Below, piece after piece: positions 54,850 through 64,000 of a stretch of DNA of 64,000 nt; within the stretch, counting starts at the first letter, position 1, and each line of letters opens with the position of its first letter. A program made the position numbers and the translations under genes. This DNA comes from Chrysomallon squamiferum (lineage: Eukaryota > Mollusca > Gastropoda > Neomphalida > Peltospiridae): the NCBI GenBank assembly GCA_012295275.1, contig CM022666.1:12581275-12645274 (forward strand). Direction: 5' to 3'. The notes beneath the pieces were generated by a model that worked only from the letters and a program-made list of their open reading frames with translations, was not told the origin of the DNA and ran no database searches.

Positions 54850-56570
54850 TCATGGAAACCTAAACATATTTTAATAATGATGGTTACTAAAGTAAATAGA
54901 TAATTTATCATTAGCGTTAGGAAAAAGAAATTAGTTATTGCCCTTTAATGGTCAACTCTTTTTTTGTTTCTTTCATCTGACAGAAAAGGGATTCTTTGTT
55001 GTTTCAAGTCTTTATTACTGATGTGGGTATCACCATCACATGGTAAAATTTAGAACTGTCACAGAGACAGATGAAACTCATGCATAGTCCTGGACCAGAG
55101 GAAAATATGCAATATACTGGAAATTTTGTTGTAATTCACTGTGTTCGTTAAAGTTCTCTTGTGAACATTATCATTTAAGTGAAAGGAATAGCACAGTTTC
55201 ACTGAAATTCTGGCTTGTTAATAAATTTTATCTACTATGTTAAAAATCATCATCATTATTATTACTGAAAAGTATGGGAATGCTGTTACAGGCAAATATT
55301 CCAGATAGATAAGCAATAACAAAACTCACATTTTCATTTCTGAAATCCATTTATCAATATCCTCTTGTGACTCCAAAGACCAAATTTGTTTTTAGTGAAA
55401 CTACATTAGTGTTGCTGAAATAAAAATAAATAAATAAATAAATAAACAACAATAATTCTGTATCCAGCAAACTGTTAGAAAGTCTTTTACAAAGACATGT
55501 TTTCAAATAACAAATTATTTATTTGTTGAACTATTGAAAGGAAATGATACTTTAATTTTTAACAGTACTATTTTAAAAGTGTATATTTACTATACAAAAG
55601 CATGATTTTATTGGTGTATATGTAAGTAAATAGATTAAAAAATATTTTTTATATTTTGAAACAATTAATAAATTTCTGCGATACAGTTTTTTTCTTCTAA
55701 AATCCAAGCTTTGCTAATAATGAAGTATACTATCACTGGGCAGTGTAACAAACAGCTTTTCCCTTTCTATCAAACATACATGTTATGTAGAAACATGATA
55801 AACAGACAAACATGAAAATGTTCAAATAATTTAAGTGAAGATGATTAAGCTATATATTCAACAGTGGATGGCACTAGTAAATGAAAAGTAAAACTGGTCA
55901 ATCTACAGGTGAGTATTTTATTACATAATAACAAGATTATCATGTTTTTCTCTGAGAATGTTATTGCCACTCTTTAATAGTCTGAAGTGGAAATGATCTC
56001 TGGATACAGTCATATCCCACTTGACATCACTAACAGGTTTCAAAAACAATAATGTAACTCAACATTTGATAGAAACCAAATGCAATGCTTTAAAATTATG
56101 AGAAAACACCATAAAACAAGTATACATAACTTGTGAAAAAGTGTAGCTAAAGTTATCTGTAAAAACAGATTTTCATCATATTTTTTAAAGAATAATGAGC
56201 ACAGTTAATAAAATTATATTATTTGGCTTGAGATTTGCACTTAAAAATGACTTGAGTGTAATGACATATAGTTACAATTAGAGTTTCAATTTGTTTTTGT
56301 TTTCTCAGATTCTTTTATTTTTTCTTTGTTTTCATAATTTTTACCTAATGTAATGTCAGACTTGAGATTTACTAAACTGAAATTTACTACAGAAATGTAT
56401 TGTATTGTAAAGATGAATCTGAGGAACACCAAAATGAAATAAAATGTTGTGTTTTAGTATCTCTAAAGTGTATGTTCTGTAAACTAGTCAGCATCATCAC
56501 AAGAACTATATACAGGAATAGACAAAGAAAAAACTAAAGAATTTAAAAATGTTCCTGTTGATAATGAAGT
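54850..56570. other. Intronic or intergenic arm sequence without supported gene
   Basis: AT-rich, non-repetitive sequence mirrored at 57880-59620. I find no exon with family features. Confidence 0.5.
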
Positions 56571-56784
56571 TGTACAAGTTTGGGAGTGGCAATGTACGGA
56601 CAGCCAGAAACTGTGCACTGAGAAATATCTTCCATGTCAATAATTTCACGAGAATTCTACATTTTTTTGAAATCTTTGTAAGTTTCGTAAGTCACTCGAA
56701 GGCTCATATGATGTTGAAAAATCTATAGTTTTAACAGAAAAATGTGTTAGTTCAGTTTTTACTTATCAGAAACATCTTTCATTT

Positions 56785-57182
56785 TTATGCAGAACAAACA
56801 TTTTTACTGTCATTACCCGTTTCATTTATTTCTAGAACAATACTAGAAAGATCCATAGACAGTTCCTTACTCTGTAACACTTCATCTGTTACATTTAACA
56901 TCTGATTTCTTTCAGAACCTTTCCTGTTCTGAGTTTGATTTCTTGCACTGAACGATACTTCCTTTTCCTTCAGGGTATTACAATATCCTCTCGACCCCAG
57001 AATCGTAGACACACAAGTCATTTCTGTACGTGGTCCTGTACGATTATCAACATCTTGAACACCAGCTGAGTGATTTTCAGCCTCCTGTATATCAGAAATG
57101 CGATTCAAAACGTACACCTCTTTCTTTTCATGATATTTCTCTGTTATGCACTTAACAAAGCTGCCCTGCTCAGCAGATTTTT
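56785..57182 (-). CDS. Cytoplasmic tail of a putative membrane protein, 5' part in gap
   Basis: About 132 codons, open from the gap edge to a stop at 56785. It begins KSAEQGSFVKCITEK, then KKEVYVLNRISDIQEAENHS and AGVQDVDNR, shared with the chimeric protein at 29611-30027. It then continues with TGPRTEMTCVSTILGSRGYC, NQMLNVTDEVLQSKEL and a terminal NDSKNVCSA, which the chimera lacks. It is therefore the parental C-terminus. The transmembrane part would lie in or beyond the N gap. Serine- and asparagine-rich, no recognised domain. It sits in the spacer of the large inverted repeat. Confidence 0.5.
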
Positions 57183-57382
57183 NNNNNNNNNNNNNNNNNN
57201 NNNNNNNNNNNNNNNNNNNNNNNNNNNNNNNNNNNNNNNNNNNNNNNNNNNNNNNNNNNNNNNNNNNNNNNNNNNNNNNNNNNNNNNNNNNNNNNNNNNN
57301 NNNNNNNNNNNNNNNNNNNNNNNNNNNNNNNNNNNNNNNNNNNNNNNNNNNNNNNNNNNNNNNNNNNNNNNNNNNNNNNNNN
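57183..57382. other. Assembly gap (200 N)
   Basis: Exactly 200 Ns inside the inverted-repeat spacer. The right edge resumes in a third copy of the 54.1-54.5 kb segment (57383-57810). Confidence 1.
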
Positions 57383-57810
57383 AGTTTGCTAATACCTTTC
57401 TGTCTTGGCATTTATTTTTGAAGAAGGTATTTATTTCTAAATTAATAATAATAATGCATCATTTCCTGTAAAAGTAATAATCTAAAAATAAATTAAGAAT
57501 TCTTGCTAACAGCATTAGAAAATATTAATAATAATTTAAATATGTCCTAAGCAATTGCATTAGTCCTTGTTAAAATCAGGGTGTCTCTGTTAATATAACT
57601 TTTATTTGAGAAAGTGAAAACACTATTTCCATTGTTGTCCTGTAAACATACTGGAATAGTGAATGAACTTTTATAAGGCAATTTGTGATATTAAAATACA
57701 TTAATGATGTTTTTGAATTGCCAAATAAAGATCAGACAAAGACATTAAAAAATCTGTTGATTTTTGCTGAAACTGGAAGTAATCTCAGCTGACCATGATT
57801 ACAAACACTG
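57383..57810. repeat. Third copy of the anchor-exon 3' flank
   Basis: It contains GAAG|GTATTTATTTC and then GTAAACATACTGGAATAGTG. The same segment lies at 60000-60400 (same strand) and, inverted, at 54080-54480, 39230-39712 and 8880-9410. Confidence 0.8.
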
Positions 57811-59733
57811 AAACTTTATTTTAAACTTTCAGTGCACAGTTTCTGGCTGTCCGTACATTGCCACTCCCAAACTTGTACAACTTCATTATCAACAGGAACA
57901 TTTTTAAATTCTTTTGTTTTTTCTTTGTGTATTCCTGTATATAGTTCTTGTGATGATGCTGACTAGTTTACAGAACATACACTTTAGAGATACTAAAACA
58001 CAACATTTTATTTCATTTTGGTGTTCCTCAGATTCATCTTTACAATACAATACATTTCTGTAGTAAATTTCAGTTCAGTAAATATCAAGTCTGACATCAC
58101 ATTAGGTAAAAATTATGAAAAATAAAGAAAAAAAATAGAATCTGAAAAAACAAAAACAAATTGAAACTCTAATTGTAACTATATGTGATTACACTCAAGT
58201 CATTTTTAAGTGCAAATCTCAAGGTAAATAATATAATTTTATTAACTGTGCTCATTATTCTTTAAAAAATATGATGAAAATCTGTTTTTACAGATAACTT
58301 TAGCTACATTTTTTCACAAGTTATGTATACTTGTTTTATGGTGTTTTCTCATAATTTTAAAGCATTGCATTTGGTTTCTATCAAATGTTGAGTTACATCA
58401 TTGTTTCTGAAACCAGTTAATGATGTCAAGTGGGATATGACTGTATTCAGAGATCATTTCTTCTTCAGACTGTTAAAGAGTGGCAATAGCATTCTCACAG
58501 AAAAACATGATAATCTTGTTATTATGTAATAAAATATTCACCTGTAGATTGACCACTTTTACTTTTCATTTACTAGTGCCATCCACTGTTGAATATATAG
58601 CTTAATCATCTTTAGCTAAATTATTTGAACATTTTCATGTTTGTCTGTTTATCATGTTTCTACATAACCTGTATGTTTGGTAGAAAGGGAAAAGCTGTTT
58701 GTTACACTGCCCAGTGATAGTATGCTTCATTATTAGCAAAGCTTGGATTTTAGGGAAAAAAAAATGTATAGCAGAAATTCATTAATTGTTTCAAAATATA
58801 AAAAATATTTTTTAATCTATTTACTTACATATACACCAATAAAATCATGCTTTTGTATAGTAAATATACACTTTTAAAATAGTACTGTTAAAAGTTAAAG
58901 TATCATTTCCTTTCAATAGTTCAAGAAATAAATAATTTGTTATTTGAAAAACATGTCTTTGTAAAAGACTTTCTAACAGTTTGCTGGATACAGAATTATT
59001 GTTGTTGTTTATTTATTTATTCATTTATTCATTTATTTATTTCAGCAACACTAATGTAGTTTCACTAAAAACAAATTTGGTCTTTGGAGTCACAAGAGGA
59101 TATTGATAAATGGATTTCAGAAATGAAAATGTGAGTTTTGTTATTGCTTATCTATCTGGAATATTTGCCTGTAACAGCATTCCCATACCTTTCAGTAATA
59201 ATAATGATGATGATTTTTAGCATAGTAGATAAAATTTATTAACAAGCCAGAATTTCAGTGAAACTGTGCTATTCCTTTCACTTAAATGATAATGCTCACA
59301 AGAGAACTTTAACGAACACAGTGAATTACAAAAAAAATTCCAGTGTATTACATATTTTCCTCTGGTCCAGGACTATGCATGAATTTCATCTGTCTGTGTG
59401 ATAGTTCTAAATTTTACCATGTGATGGTGATACCCACATCAGTGGTAAAGACTTGAAACAACAAAGAATCCCTTTTCTGTCAGATGAAAGAAACAAAAAA
59501 GAGTTGACCATTAAAGGGCAATAACTAATTTCTTTTTCCTAACGCTAATGATAAATTATATATTTACTTTAGTAACCATAATTATAAAAATAGGTTTAGG
59601 TTTCCATGAAAAACCAATAATGTCTGAAATTTTTTATTAATTATTCTGTACATTTATATAACATACACACGAATAAATAAACTGAAATACACTATATGGG
59701 TTGATTGTCTGATTTAGAAATATATTTTCTTTC

Positions 59734-59802
<69 letters not shown>

Positions 59803-59849
59803 ATTTTTATTATATTAATCCTTTTCTTCAACATTTTTAATGAACACAG

Positions 59850-59946
59850 GAAATTCCCGACATTTGAGAATATTAAGAAGAAAGAAATGGAAAAGTCAGA
59901 GAAACAGGAGAGAGGAGAAATTCTTGAAACTAAAGAGTTTGGATAA
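59850..59946 (+). pseudogene. Lys/Glu-rich exon of unknown origin, right arm
   Basis: Mirror of 54632-54536, with Phe in place of Ser (KFPTFENIKKKEMEKSEKQE). Same acceptor, same TAA. Confidence 0.35.
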
Positions 59947-60627
59947 CAACACTTTATTAGTTTGCTAATATCTTTCTGTCTTGGCATTTATTTTTGAAGA
60001 AGGTATTTATTTCTAAATTAATAATAATAATAATAATGCATCATTTCCTGTAAAAGTAATAAACTAAAAATAAATTAATAATTAGCATTAGAAAATATTA
60101 ATAATAATTTAAATATGTACTAAGCAATTGCATTAGTCCTTGTTAAAATGAGGGTGTCTCTGTTAATATAACTTTTTATTTGAGTGAAAAACACTATTTC
60201 CATTGTTGTCCTGTAAACATACTGGAATAGTGAATGAACTTTTATAAGGCAATTTGTGATATTAAAATACATTAATGATGTTTTTAATTGCCAAATAAAG
60301 ATCAGACAAAAACATTTAAAAAATCTGTTGATTTTTGTTGAAACTGGAAATCACCTCAGCTGAACATGATTACAAAGACTGAAACAATCACCAATGTAAA
60401 TTTCCTATCTTTTGAGATACATGTTTTAATTATTAAAGTTAATAATATCTATGCCTTTTCATTTTTTATATGTAAATACAAATAACTGAAACATCTGCAA
60501 ATGATAATTAGCAGAGAAAAATGCATTTATCTGACAAATATAGATTCATAAAACAAAAAATATCTTGATCTTACAAAAATTAATAAACTTAATATTTACT
60601 ATTGGTGTTAAATATTTTTTTATCTAG

Positions 60628-60705
60628 AAAGGGAATTTACATCATGGAGAAGGGTGAATCGGCTGATACAGAAACCATTCTCATGCAGACTGCACAGTCC
60701 AAGTT
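60628..60705 (+). pseudogene. Patronin-like exon (GIYIMEKGE), right arm
   Basis: Mirror of 53850-53773: KGIYIMEKGESADTETILMQ; Gly replaces Asp after EK. Acceptor tatctag. Confidence 0.5.
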
Positions 60706-61056
60706 GTGAGAATTTTGTTTTATTTTTTTGTCTTAGTAATACAAGTTTTGTAACAATTGTTAATTAATTATAAAAATAGAGTAATAATAATCAATTGTTT
60801 ACTGTTGTTTGTTAATTATTATTTTTATTATTATTAACATTATTATCAGGATCATTATTATGCATTACTCACTAATGTAATTTATTAGTAACAAAGTATG
60901 TCAAAAATATCCAACAGCCCATTTTGTCTGAATACTGCAGTAACTAATACCAGTAAAATACACATTTTAATAATAACAGAAGTGTTAGTTATCTATTTAA
61001 GACTCTTTATTTATTATTTGTATTATTATTTGATTTATTTATTTATTTATTTTTAG

Positions 61057-61141
61057 AATGCACGTCTAGCTCTAATTGAAGCACTGATGTTGGCATACGC
61101 CAGTGAAGTTGTTTGAGTACAACATGTATCCAAGCCATCAG
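61057..61141 (+). pseudogene. Patronin-like CH-domain exon (LALIEALMLAY), right arm
   Basis: Mirror of 53421-53337 with the same TGA (61114-61116) after ASEVV. Acceptor tttttag, donor CAG|GTGTGT. Confidence 0.6.
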
Positions 61142-61775
61142 GTGTGTTGTTGTTATTATTTATTTATTTATTTAATTTATATTTATTATTTTGTATAATA
61201 CTAAAATTTATTTATTAAAATCAGTTCATTTGGCACTGTTAAAGTTTATTTATTTTACATTGTGGAAAATATGTCTTAAATTATATTTCAGTTAAAGCTG
61301 AGGTATATTTAAAGGCATTCATCCTTCTACTTTGATTAGTAAATGATAGTTGAAAAGAAGGAGAAGAATTATGATGATTGCAGTTAAACATACAAATGTA
61401 TGAATGTATGAGAGATAGAGAGAGGATGAAGGAATGGAGAGACAGAATGATATTGGGGGTGCATATTTTGCATAATTCATCATATCAGACTTTACATTCA
61501 GCATTTAAACAAGAAATTTTAAAACTCTCAGATTAATTACAACTTTTAAGACTTCCACTGAGCTTCCATCAGGCACTGAGGACTCAATTATTTTCTGATT
61601 AAATAAAGTTTGCTGCCATTGCAAAAGACAAAAAATCTGAGCAGGTTAATTTGAGTTTGTTTTCTTGCATATTTCTCATTATTATTAACCTCATGAAGTC
61701 TAATGTAATTTAATATATGAAGTTGCAGTTTGTAAATAATATATCAGTAAGTACACATGCACACAAACACCGAGA

Positions 61776-61776
61776 G

Positions 61777-61836
<60 letters not shown>
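61776..61836. repeat. (CA)n microsatellite
   Basis: Mirror of the (TG)n tract at 52679-52706, expanded here. Confidence 0.9.
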
Positions 61837-61837
<1 letters not shown>

Positions 61838-61978
61838 TACATGAACACAGTGACATACACTTAAATTCATATAAATACAATTATTTTGTGGTAAATGTTT
61901 ATTTCTATATTTTAAAACAAAAGAATAAGCATCATATTTTAACAATATTTTAAAATGTTTAATTTTCCTGTGACATAG

Positions 61979-62027
61979 GAGATGGATGTACAGAAGCTGT
62001 GGTGTTCAGTTTTTGTTATCTGCAGTC
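61979..62027 (+). pseudogene. Patronin-like CH-domain exon (DGC segment), right arm
   Basis: Mirror of 52549-52500: GDGCTEAVVFSFCYLQ after acceptor gacatag; no convincing donor. Confidence 0.35.
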
Positions 62028-62126
62028 TGTCAGTTTTCATAATTTGTTTAATAAACACAATTTTTGTAAATAAAATAACAAATCAGATGGTAACATCAAA
62101 ATTTAGCATTTAAATTTATATTTTTT

Positions 62127-62233
<107 letters not shown>

Positions 62234-62407
62234 CTCCTCCCTTAAACTCTTTCCCTGTATTATTAAATAGTAATTGCCTCATTCTTATTTATTTATTTTT
62301 TAGATATATGTTTGAAAGATGGGTTAGGAATATCTAATTTTTTATATAATCTCATCAAAACATTCTGTAAATGGCATCTTCCCATCACGTTTTTCCACTT
62401 CTCTTAG

Positions 62408-62534
62408 GAGGATCTCCTGCACTCACGAGGCTGTATACAAGAAAACCTAATGGACTTTCTCGCAGAGCTGTTCTCGTTTGAAATGATAAAACTGATAGAG
62501 TCAGGACAGCTTCTGAATGATCAGGAACCAGAAA
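62408..62534 (+). pseudogene. Patronin/CAMSAP-like CH-domain terminal exon, copy C (open)
   Basis: Acceptor cttctcttag, donor GAAA|GTAAGT, 42 codons plus one base. It reads EDLLHSRGCIQENLMDFLAE and LFSFEMIKLIESGQ. It is the CAMSAP/Patronin CH-domain end (FxAELFxxFE). It is intact, but the upstream exon at 61057 has a stop and the downstream coiled-coil exon is broken, so the gene is most likely a pseudogene. Confidence 0.6.
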
Positions 62535-63560
62535 GTAAGTTATGGTTCAGACTTTGAGTAAAAAAAAGACCACAATTGTATTATATCTTTTACTATACAA
62601 ATTAATGAAAAATTGTATTGGAAAAACAGGGATTTATAATATTCAATTTTAATGTATATATTGAGAGATGCCTTTACCTATGTAAATACATTTTTATTAT
62701 TTAAAGTAGATGATTTCAGATTTTGAAAGATCTTTATATAATGGTCAGTATTTCAGAAGGCTACTAATAAAGAAAGTTAATATTAAAGGAATATTTAAAT
62801 GAGTGCATCTCAGTTAAATTTTATGAAGATTGATTTCTTCAGAAAGCTTACATTGCAGGGTTTATTATTCTTTTTCTTAATTTTAATTCAGCATCTCGCT
62901 GTGGTTATGGGAGGTCAAGTGTATCTTAAAAGCAGATTTTTAGTTGGTTTAAAAAGGGTGTCACTTCATATTACAGAAACATGTTTTCCATTTCATTAGC
63001 TGTATTGTTACTTACCTTTTAAGATAAAAAAGACTAGTGAGAATCATGTGGTGTATGTTCTTAAATAAAATATTTCTTTTTTATTTTAGATTTCAATTCA
63101 ATTATCTGAGTTTTTACTTTTTCAGGCACATACCTCAAAACAGACATTTGTCATTACCTAAACATCAGAATGGCACACCTACACTGAAACATTCATACAG
63201 ATAGGATTAGAAATATGCTTACAGTTACATGGAAAGTTCACTACACAAAAATACATAACAAAATATGTATGTTAATGTAGAAATTAAATAAAATATCCAA
63301 ATCTAGATGGATATTAACAGATTGATACACAGATAGACAGACACAACTTAAATTATTCATTCTTATAGCGGTTGTTTTTGTTTTAAAATATTTATACCAC
63401 TATAAAAGTTGATGTAAATAGAATGAAACAAACAATTATACTTTTGCTCAAGCTGCAACTGATCAAAAATTTTATAAACTCTCTTATAAAAGTACTCTAC
63501 ACTGAGAATCTAACTTACTTTTTAGTAGTGAGTTGGAAATTTAGTTTTTCTGTTCTTGTT
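62535..63560. other. Inverted copy of 14450-17550 with a large deletion
   Basis: Flanks match the first locus in reverse (GTAAAGGCATCTC.. region, then CACACTGAAACATTC.. near 63180), but the SINE, GA tract, LQGEI and GFF segments (about 14.9-16.4 kb) are missing, with the joint near 63175. Confidence 0.6.
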
Positions 63561-63597
63561 ATAATTTATAATGGTTTTTCTTCCAGATGAGGGGCAG

Positions 63598-63651
<54 letters not shown>

Positions 63652-63656
63652 TTCAG

Positions 63657-63785
63657 ACCAGTGAACAGGAAATGATGTCAACGAAAGACAGACTGGTGGA
63701 AAGACAGATGAAGAGAAAAGAAGAACAGGAAAGATGAAGACTGGAAAAATAATAGAATTATAGGAACAGAGAGAAAGAGAGAGAG
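63657..63785 (+). pseudogene. Patronin-like coiled-coil exon, copy C (broken)
   Basis: Acceptor atatttcag, donor GAG|GTAAAT. It reads TSEQEMMSTKDRLVERQMKR, then KEEQER followed by TGA (CGA in copy A), and one A is missing in the downstream run. Confidence 0.6.
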
Positions 63786-64000
63786 GTAAATGATAAATAA
63801 TAAAAAAAATATTATGAAAAGTGGTAGTAAAATACTTGATTGTAGTTCACAGGGCTAAATATTCACTGCAAATATTTCCAATATTCTATTATATTGAATA
63901 ATCAACGAGTAAAACTTTACCAAATTAGAAATTAAAATAGTTTGGTTATCAAGCATAGGTTTAAACTGCTTTCAATCCATGTACGTTCAAAATATCGTGG

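Larger units (their letters stand above)
52391..56622. repeat. Left arm of large inverted repeat
   Basis: Reverse complement of 57828-62128 with scattered substitutions and small indels. The outermost shared sequence is next to the GA/CT tracts and the innermost shared sequence is TGTACGGACAGCCAGAAACT (near 56595). Confidence 0.85.

Noticed and set aside
62799-62999. Plus-strand frame MSASQLNFMKIDFFRKLTLQ
   Set aside because: It lies in the intron between the CH and coiled-coil exons of the patronin-like copy; the mirrored sequence near 17150 is not open, so chance.

Overview
The window is eukaryotic nuclear DNA from an animal. It is strongly AT-rich, full of microsatellites ((GA)n, (TTA)n, (CA)n), and its genes are split into short exons with GT..AG borders. 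No ribosomal, mitochondrial or bacterial features are visible. Patronin/CAMSAP-like exons, TNF-family ligand exons, a tRNA-derived SINE and the very dense simple repeats fit a bilaterian invertebrate. A mollusc, perhaps a cephalopod, is my low-confidence guess. Two 200-base N gaps (27252-27451, 57183-57382) show a scaffolded assembly.

Layout. The window is a set of nested segmental duplications. One large block runs, in minus-strand gene order, from patronin-like exons through a small two-exon locus and TNF-ligand first exons to the shared TNF-homology-domain (THD) exons. It occurs at about 2.7-17.9 kb and again at about 34.5-52.4 kb. A 3 kb gene-poor block at 1-3060 recurs at 31835-34860. 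Partial copies of the THD end lie at 22.9-27.25 kb (THD broken by one nonsense codon) and at 27.45-29.64 kb (THD almost wholly lost and its last codons fused to another gene). At 19.5-23 kb a 1.4-1.5 kb unit carrying an unrecognised two-exon Cys-rich gene is tandemly repeated. At 52.4-62.1 kb a large inverted repeat (arms about 4.2 kb, spacer about 1.2 kb) holds the first half of a decayed patronin-like gene in both orientations. The plus-strand arm continues to the window end.

Main biology. The most interesting part is on the minus strand at 36.9-48.9 kb. Seven tandem units of about 1.2 kb each carry a short exon encoding the start and transmembrane anchor of a type II membrane protein, and each exon ends in phase 0 at a good splice donor. 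They lie upstream of a single pair of exons (37977-37923 and 37352-36919) that encode a TNF-homology domain and accept phase 0. Each unit carries its own promoter-like block with a CRE (TGACGTCA), a CCAAT box, a CACGTG E-box and an ISRE-like GAAACTGAAACT element. A simpler copy at 5.4-10.8 kb has one such first exon. A second class of anchor exon (9.6 and 39.8 kb) lies between the array and the THD. This resembles variable-first-exon clusters (protocadherin, UGT1), here for a cytokine and with interferon-pathway-like promoter elements. The splicing model is inferred from phase and order, not observed.

(GA)n/(CT)n tracts sit at many duplication joints, where the same left flank leaves into different right flanks, so they probably mediated the rearrangements. 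Most long open frames in the window are microsatellite artefacts and are not annotated as genes.
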